DNA from: Polytrichum commune
Lineage: Eukaryota > Streptophyta > Polytrichopsida > Polytrichales > Polytrichaceae
Assembly (NCBI GenBank): GCA_950295325.1
Contig: OX485804.1
Location: forward strand, 48,174,001 to 48,238,000
Direction: 5' to 3'
Length of the DNA: 64,000 bases
The translations under genes and the position numbers were made by a program. This document shows, in pieces, positions 57,125 through 64,000 of this stretch. A model generated the notes under the pieces. The model saw only the letters and a list, made by a program, of their open reading frames with translations, was not told where the DNA came from and did no database searches. Each line of letters begins with the position of its first letter. The stretch's first letter is position 1.

Positions 57125-57749
57125 ATCTTCAGACTTTGAGAGTTATAATTCTAAAAAGAGAGTAAAATAGGGTCCCAAAAATTCATTCATAACATTGTTC
57201 ACCAGGTTGAGCCGGCTTCTTGGGGGGGGGGGGGGGGGGGCTGACGTTTCGAGCAAGTTATTCTCGGTGACACCTGACACAATGTGAATTGAGTCTGAAT
57301 CTAAGTTCAAAGTGTGTGGATCCCATTGAAATGGGCAGCTATTGATGAACTAACTAACTCAAGACATTCGAGACCGTGCAGGTTGCAGTGTATCTAATAA
57401 TTCTAGAAAAGAGAACAATTTGGACCCATTGCTTAGTTAATGTTTGTTCCAGAAAGACGTGTTAAATAACTTAGAAATATTCATCAACTTGGTGGAATAT
57501 GCTTAAAATATGCATATTACATAAATCCCCTTGAAAACACCCATTTGTTACAGGTGGTATGAATAAAATACATATAGTGCACCATGGCTTGAGTGCACCT
57601 GCTAAGAACGTTGCCGTCACCTTCTTGGACAAGGAGAGAGTCCAGAGCCTTGCGCTGCAGGGTCTCTCCACTTGTCGTTGAGGTGGTTGTATAATCCGAT
57701 GTGCATTGAGGAGTAGAGGAGTTGCTATAGTAATGTTGCGGAGACTCCG
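57125..57749. other. Intergenic sequence with long G run
   Basis: A run of about 18 G lies at 57223-57240. The 98-codon minus frame (57471-57767) is unrecognised. Confidence 0.5.
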
Positions 57750-57965
57750 GGGTTGTTTACACATCATGGACCATGAGATCCCTTGCTCCTTTAAAATATG
57801 TGATTAGCCGTTGAACTTGTTTTGAGACCACTTTGGTTTGCATCAAGAAAAAGATGTAAGAGTGACCACGGAACTTGAGGTCCACAAAAGTCTTGTTTTT
57901 AGGCCTACATTATCCACTGTCATGGTCCGACGGGTTTTGCATTGGGAGAGGCAAAAGAGGTTTTC
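57750..57965 (+). mobile_element. MITE-like element family F, left-end fragment
   Basis: Starts GTTTACACATCATGGACCAT and matches 26590-26800 in direct orientation, through GACGGGTTTTGCATTGGGAG. No right terminus is found, so this copy is truncated. Confidence 0.6.
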
Positions 57966-59814
57966 TTGTTGCAAATGGAAGGGACCATGGCAGTGAAATG
58001 CCACTTATAGTAGGTTCCTTTTTCATACTAACATCATGCAATCTCCATGCTTGATCCTAGAGCTTGCAACAATTGTGGTCCCTAAATACTTGATCTAATT
58101 TATTGCACACATCATAGGTTTACTAATGATGCGAAAACGATTGAGACAAGACCCACTTAGCCGGCAATTTCAATGTCGCCCATGATCTAATGAAGGCATC
58201 AACTACCCACAACCACCCGTATCAACCACAAAGAAACGCCACAAAAAAACAAACGCCAACTGTTCCTCTAGCAACCCTAAGCAAGAAGTGGCCTCGTTAT
58301 CAACTTGACCACCCCTTTCAAATCCCCAGTATTGCGTTGGATGACACTTGTTATTATTTCTATCCAAATACTTAGCAGCTAACCTATAGGAATCATGGTT
58401 GTCTATGGCCAAAATACTAACTTTCTATCGGTGACAAGATGAATCTGAAAGGCACATACATGAATCTGACTGCCTTCAGTTTTGATTTTGTCTCGGCTTT
58501 GAGGGGCTTATATAGTGGCCATAATGGAGGGCTTGAGGACTTTTGAGTCAGCATTCTTGAAGCATGAGAGGCATGCTCCCGCCAGAGTTCGGGAAGTTTT
58601 TGAAGCCTTAGTGGCTAATTGCCGGTAGTTGCTACGAAGGGTCAGATTTTTTCCAATTTACATCGGCAAGAGCCAGTCTTTTGTAAAATCAATCGGCCAA
58701 TTGCCTATATTTTCATATTTTCATTGGCCAATATCCGATTAAATGAAATTCATATCAGCACTAATTGTTTAAAAAATGTATGAAAAGTGACTAGATCCAA
58801 AGCGATGCGAGCAGGTGAATGAGTGAACACATCTGATACTCCGATGCAGTTTTGTGAGCAGAATGTTGTGCAGGGAGTCCACTCTTCGCGCTAAACATGA
58901 CGAGCAAAATGTGAAGGTCAGAAGCCGGGGAGCAGTTGGAGCACTATGGCGAAGGATGGAGGTGGAGGCGCGGAGCACTGTGCAGATTGCGGAGGACGGA
59001 GGCGGAGGCGAAGCGCGCATTGGGCAGAGGACGGAGGCGGAGCACTCTGCAAAGCAGCAGAGGATGGAGGCGCTGCCGCGGAGCAAGTTGCCGTTCATCT
59101 TCGAAGCCCTGACCTGCATCCCTCGATACCTTCTTGCACTCAGATACCCATGCTCATGACCCGGAGGGTATCGGTTACCATTTCCCGGGTATCGGCCAAT
59201 ATTTGAATACTTCTTCCGGCTAAAATCCAGTAACTCACAAGAAGAATCGGCTACATTTCTGGGACATTTTCTGGTCCATCGGCTAATTGCCGGAGGATTG
59301 AAATTACAGTTGGATTGCCATCCGATGGTTGGAAATTTGGACCGGCCATGAGGAGAAATCCATCGGCTGAAAATGAACTAGCCGTCGGTTTTCCCCGACC
59401 ATTGGCTCCCGCAGGCCTTGGGTGTATTCACCCACGCCCTATTTACTACAGCACATGTGTGGTGATTTTAACTCTTTGTCGGTTGAGCCACCTTATTAAG
59501 GGGGGCATGTTTACACCATTGGGGTCCAAGTCCAAAGAAACTCCAAAATCGAGCGATGCTTTTCATCAAAAGATTTTTTTTTTTTTTTTTTTTTGGTGGT
59601 TGATAAGGCTCTTATTTGCACAACGGCTCCCCACTTAGGCTCTATCGCGAGTGAAGTTATGGCCTTAATTTTGGACATTTCGATGCAAAAGAAGATCGAC
59701 AACGCATATGATGGTATACAAAATGTTCAGTTGTGGTTTATGGTAGGCAATTATACCATATAAGGTGGATGCCTGTTACAAAGAAAAAATTGGGCTAGTT
59801 GTTTAAGGATTCAA
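57966..59814. other. Intergenic sequence with GGAGGCGGAGG minisatellite
   Basis: Between 58948 and 59065 GAGGACGGAGGCGGAG-type units repeat four or five times, giving GC-rich open frames on both strands that I do not take as genes. From 58600 to 59400 the phrases ATCGGCTAATTGCCGG, TCGGCCAATTGCC and related forms recur, suggesting another short dispersed motif. A T run of about 20 lies near 59575. Confidence 0.45.
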
Positions 59815-62489
59815 GAAGTTTACAATAGGGTCTAGGTCCAAGGTATGAAAAACGAGAAGTGACACTAAACTTTAAAGTGCATCACTTTTTTGTCAAATCT
59901 TGATAGTCGTCACTCAAGAAAATTTCCTCTCAACCAAATACTATTTCTATACCATCATATTCATGTGGGCCCTTATACACAATACGAAGTTGTAATAAAT
60001 CAAGGGTTGTAAGGTCATGAAGTGCCACGATATCTCTGTGATCTCCTGGTTTTGTCTTAGACCCACCTCTTTGAGGTGATCTTATCACATGATCCGATAA
60101 ATAATGAAATATTTTTCACGATATGCAACGCAGGAGTTCATGTAGTTTTTTCATCCATTCAAATTTCTTTAGTCCCTTATGCCTTCAAGCTTTGGTGTAA
60201 AATATTTGTAAGGTTGTCCTATAAAAGAAAGGGTGATGTCAAGGGGTGAAGTTGAACCTTTTAACCTTTCAAACACACCCTCTACCAATCGTTCTTGATT
60301 CGTAACAACCGCTCACAATTAATATACTTTACTACAAATACAAGAAGTTGTGGCCAATTTGAGATTTCTCCACAACTTCGACCCGTATTGAAGTTATTTA
60401 GAAAAATTCAACTATTAGGGATCACTAGATAATCGACGTTCTCGTCCCCTTTCAAGGAAATATCGATCAAGATAGTAGAGCATAGGTATGAATGCACATA
60501 CAAGTATATCCTCTACTCGAGATGGGATCCACAACGGCGGAAAATCCGAAAACATACGACTCTTCAAAGGCGAGGGGGAGTTGTTGCATGCGGGGACACC
60601 TCATCCACTCATGTTAAAGAGATGTCCCCTATAGGTTTGTGCCTAGAATGAAATAAGTTGGTATCTTTGAAGCTAATTTATGTGTTAAATGTCTTGAATT
60701 AATATGAACATATTTTTTTCTTTCCTTTACAATGCAATAGAAATGCACTTGCTCATTGGAAAGATGTTTAACTATTATCCTTCAATGACCTCCCTTAAGG
60801 TTTCCTCACTAGTGACACATTTCCACCATCACATGTTTCCATCACCATACCTAAACACCCAAATTATCAATATAAATAAAAATCCTTAATCCTAAATTTT
60901 AACTTGAAATTCAAGCATTCTAAACCAAGAAGCTCCACATACATGGCCTAAATTGCAGGCGCTTAATAACTACATAAAATACGACAAAATCACATCAAAT
61001 ATAATAACATACATGAAATTTATAGATACAGAAAAATTACCGATTATTTAAGAGGAATTTGTAAATTATACCTCTCCATGTTTCACATCACCTCTATATC
61101 TCTTTCTTTTTGTCTCCACCACATGCATCCGCTCCTATTTCTTATTCATCCCCAGGTTTATCAAACCACCCAAAAACAAATATAACTACATCAAACTAAA
61201 CTAAATTCACCGTGTAGAAAGCAACAAGAACAATCCCCTAGATCGTAGCCACTCCGGACCTCCTCCCATTCAAACTCCCCTCTCTGATTTCAGGCTCAGA
61301 TTCTTTTGTGACGACAAAATGGATCTTTCGTGCTTCATTCTAAATCCAGATCCAACAAAGATTTATTTTTAAAAAACTCCTTGCGACAGCCCAAACTTAG
61401 GGCACGAAGCAAGAGACTCATCCAAGCATGCAAACATGCATGCTTGCTCCAGTGAGCTTACTAGTTGGCGAGGTTGCAAAGTTACAAAACAGTGTGACAT
61501 GATGATCCTGCTCCTACTTCAGTGATTGATTCACTGACTTACTGAACCTAGAGCATTCTCCAAGTGTTCAAAGACAGCTTCATGATAGTAGAACACTCCC
61601 ATAATTAGGAGATTTCAACACAAGACCAACACATAGAAAAAGAGGAGCACTTTCTCATCTATTTCATTTACCTTGGGTCCGCTGACGCTGGTGTAGCCAA
61701 GGCATGACAGGACCCACCATATTATCTTGCATAGTATACCCCAAAACACATGGGTACACACAGGCAAGCATCACAAAATCGCTTTCGGGTGATCATGCAC
61801 AGATGCCCGGTTGTGGGGTACTGCTCCCAGCCTCCTACTTTTCCCAAGGATAGCACAACACTTTTAGCTCTGCACTCAGTCCTCCTAGGGTTTAACCATG
61901 TGATTGGTACAAGATGATTGACAAATCCAATTCGAGGCCAGGGAAGAAAGGAGAAGAAACACATTTTCGCAAAAATGTATATTGTGTAAATCTGTACACA
62001 AATTGCTGAATTTCTGAACACACCTTCATGGTGTTATTGCAGGGTACTGTACATTTTCGGGACAACATAAGTAATTAATTTCAATGAGCAATTCACAACT
62101 CCATCCCCACCAACATGCAAGTCTCCAGTCAATCAACAATCCCATGAAAGATACCTCCCATTCCACTGCAAGCATGGACAGTCCCCGGAGATCAGAAAGG
62201 AGGGCAAAAAACAGTCTGGCAAAAATGTACCAACCAGGTAACTTTGTATACAGATTGGTCAATGTTAAAACAGCACACACACCTTAAGGGTGTTGCTGCA
62301 TAGTAGTACAAGTGTACATTTTCAAGTGACAAAAGTAATGGTGACTTCACTTTGAAGAACACAACCATAAAAACTCATAAACCCACAAGGTATTGATTAC
62401 CCAGATGTGCAATACCTACTCTATCCCCAACAGATAAATCATTCTGTGGGGCATCATCATCATCACCGTTTGAGTATATTATTCACAAA
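59815..62489. other. Intergenic sequence and probable 3' region of the right-edge gene
   Basis: About 59815-59900 is a family E fragment and 61026-61078 a fragment of the hAT-like MITE (ACAGAAAAATTACCGATTAT, AGAGGAATTTG). Two similar sequences near 61965-62055 and 62211-62320 (CAAAAATGTA..., ACACACCTT..GGTGTT, GTACATTTTC) form a diverged direct repeat, possibly in the 3' untranslated region of the minus-strand gene. No other gene. Confidence 0.4.
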
Positions 62490-63892
62490 TCAATCCTCCA
62501 GCCAACCACCACCTTCATGGTAATCTTCACCTGGCAAAGGTGGAGGCGGTGATTGTTGCCATGGTGCCTGATGAAATTGCAGAGGTGGATTCACCTGCCG
62601 ACGAGGATCACGATCCAGATACCTGTTGATTTGCATGCCTTGTAGAATAGGAGGAGGAGAAGATGGCAATGGTGTAGGAAAGGCCGATGATCGTTCAGGT
62701 AGCACTGACTTAGGAAGTGCAGGTGGCGGGGGTGGATTCACCGGAGGATTGCCACGAGGAAGAGGAGGTAGGCGATGCTGAACACCACGATTGTTGTTGT
62801 TGCCATACATGTCGCCACAAGGAGGTAGGGTAGTATTGTGGCTTGAATATACAGTATGAGCACGCACTGCAGAATCCCAACCAGATGTTGGAGTCAAAGG
62901 ATGATGGCGACTTGAACTTGCAAATTGAGGATTCGGCGCAATGTCGTGCTGCGACTGTGAGGTTCGAGGAGGATGATGACCTGAAGTTGCTGCCACATTC
63001 TGGGAAGATGATCGAAGAGGACTGGGATGCACACCACGAGGCTGAGGTCGAGGATCACTATGAGGTGCAACTTTGGGATGATGACTTTGTGAAAGAGGTC
63101 GACCACCGAAACCGGGAGGACCGCTGCTTCGAGGTGCAATATTGATGTTATTTGGTGCATGCCGATTTGTAGCAGGAACAGCGAATGTTCTGGGATTCTG
63201 GTATTTGTTGATTTTGAGATTCCGCCGATTTGGTATGAACAGGCTGTTTAATCCAACATCCCCCGCTGGTGGCTGGCTGCGGACGGAATCTGAAGCATTT
63301 AGGGGTCGTCTTTCGTGATGTGTAGGTACTTCAAGCTCTTCCACACGACAGTCTGCACGTGATGATGGCATTCCTTTGTTGTGCTTCAATCTCTTGCGAA
63401 ACAAGTAAAGGTGTGGTGCAATGTGATTGCCCTGCTCTAACATTTCAGTGTCTGCACTGTGCACACTGCCTGGGAGGTAGAATGCCTGCATTTTCACATT
63501 CCAAATTCCACTTAGCAATTGTCAAGGGGGCATTCAAACCTTAAGTTCTAAACCCTAGGAAGTGTTCATCACAGAAATTTTGAAATTTATTCACTGTTAG
63601 ACCTGTTCAACCTATCCCCTATAACTTAAACCCTGATCAGTGTTCATCCCAACAACAAAGAACTTTTAAAACTGGTTCCCAATTGCCTGCATTATGAATC
63701 CCACATTCACTTAGTGATCATCAAACAGGAAGTCAAACCCTAAACCCTAATCAAAGTTTCCTTCTCCATCACAGAATACAAAAGACTTGGTTTCAAATCA
63801 ATGTAATAGCAAAGAAGGTAAACTTTACCTTGCCAGCAAGGAGCTGATCATCATCCAAAATACACTCGTATTTAAATTCAATAGACCTGATT
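62490..63892 (-). CDS. Last exons of a gene with a Pro-rich C-terminal tail (partial, unknown)
   Basis: The last exon is 63485-62490 (acceptor AAATGCAG|GCATTC, stop TGA at 62490-62492). A preceding 64-base exon at 63892-63829 (acceptor TTCTACAG|AATC, donor AAG|GTAAAG) joins in frame. Together they read IRSIEFKYECILDDDQLLAG, then K, then AFYLPGSVHSADTEMLEQGN and HIAPHLYLFRKRLKHNKGMP. A long low-complexity tail rich in Pro, Ser, His and Asn follows (PPPPPALPKSVLP, PPILQGMQINRYLD, SPPPPLPGEDYH) and ends GGGWLED. The gene continues beyond the right edge. The folded part before residue 60 looks like the end of a conserved domain that I cannot name. The tail looks disordered, as in RNA-binding or scaffold proteins, but that is inference. 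Confidence 0.6.
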
Positions 63893-64000
63893 CTGTAGAA
63901 ATGAATGAAAATTTGTTTAGGCACAATGGAGAAGTGTACAACAGATGATGAGTAGGGAAAAGTGATATCCAATGGGCTGCGATTGGCAACCTTTCAAGAA
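63893..64000 (-). other. Probable intron of the right-edge gene
   Basis: Pyrimidine-rich on the minus strand and ending CATTTCTACAG before the 64-base exon. No coding frame matches across it. Confidence 0.45.

Noticed and set aside
58854-59206. Overlapping 100- and 86-codon frames rich in Gly, Glu and Arg
   Set aside because: They arise from the GGAGGCGGAGG minisatellite, which opens several frames at once.
1-64000. LTR retrotransposons, viral genes, toxin genes, rRNA and tRNA genes
   Set aside because: No paired LTRs, reverse transcriptase or integrase motifs, viral-like proteins or structured RNA genes could be recognised by reading. Absence of evidence by eye is not proof.

Overview
This window is nuclear DNA of a land plant. 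The evidence is a split nuclear gene for mitochondrial L-galactono-1,4-lactone dehydrogenase (ascorbate synthesis) with seven exons and canonical GT-AG introns, a split gene of the plant-specific At1g01500 family, a LEA_3-like stress protein, interstitial Arabidopsis-type telomere repeats (CCCTAAA), and many short non-autonomous DNA transposons. Low gene density and small scattered repeats would fit a seed-free plant such as a moss, but the sequence alone does not fix the species.

Layout. About 1-33.9 kb holds no convincing intact gene. It is a graveyard of short DNA transposons (MULE-, hAT- and Tourist-like MITEs and several TTTAGTGT-ended families), a strongly degenerate dispersed repeat (called H here), an 87-bp satellite, a CCCACCCATG minisatellite, a small mitochondrial atp6 insertion and one near-perfect 126-bp hairpin. 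From 33.2 to 36.5 kb a tandem duplication and a GC-rich leader precede a two-exon At1g01500-like gene. A LEA_3-like gene lies on the minus strand at 38.5-38.9 kb. From 39 to 47 kb there are more MITEs, including Stowaway- and Tourist-like elements with clear termini. The lactone dehydrogenase gene occupies 47.1-53.3 kb. From 54.8 to 57.1 kb a mitochondrial dicarboxylate-carrier pseudogene, split by a hAT-like MITE, abuts an internally deleted pogo/Tigger-like transposon that itself carries a nested element. At the right edge the last exons of a minus-strand gene with a proline-rich tail run off the window.

How it works together. The recognisable genes are independent single-gene units, not an operon or cluster. 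Two have mitochondrial links by family: the lactone dehydrogenase (inner membrane, ascorbate) and the broken carrier. No new multi-gene system is visible. The novelty is in the transposon biology: G-run-ended MULE MITEs with 9-bp target duplications, TIRs that are themselves palindromes, and nested insertions whose target duplications allow a relative timeline. Exon boundaries were placed by eye from splice consensus, reading phase and family similarity. Family assignments come from recognition, not from a search.
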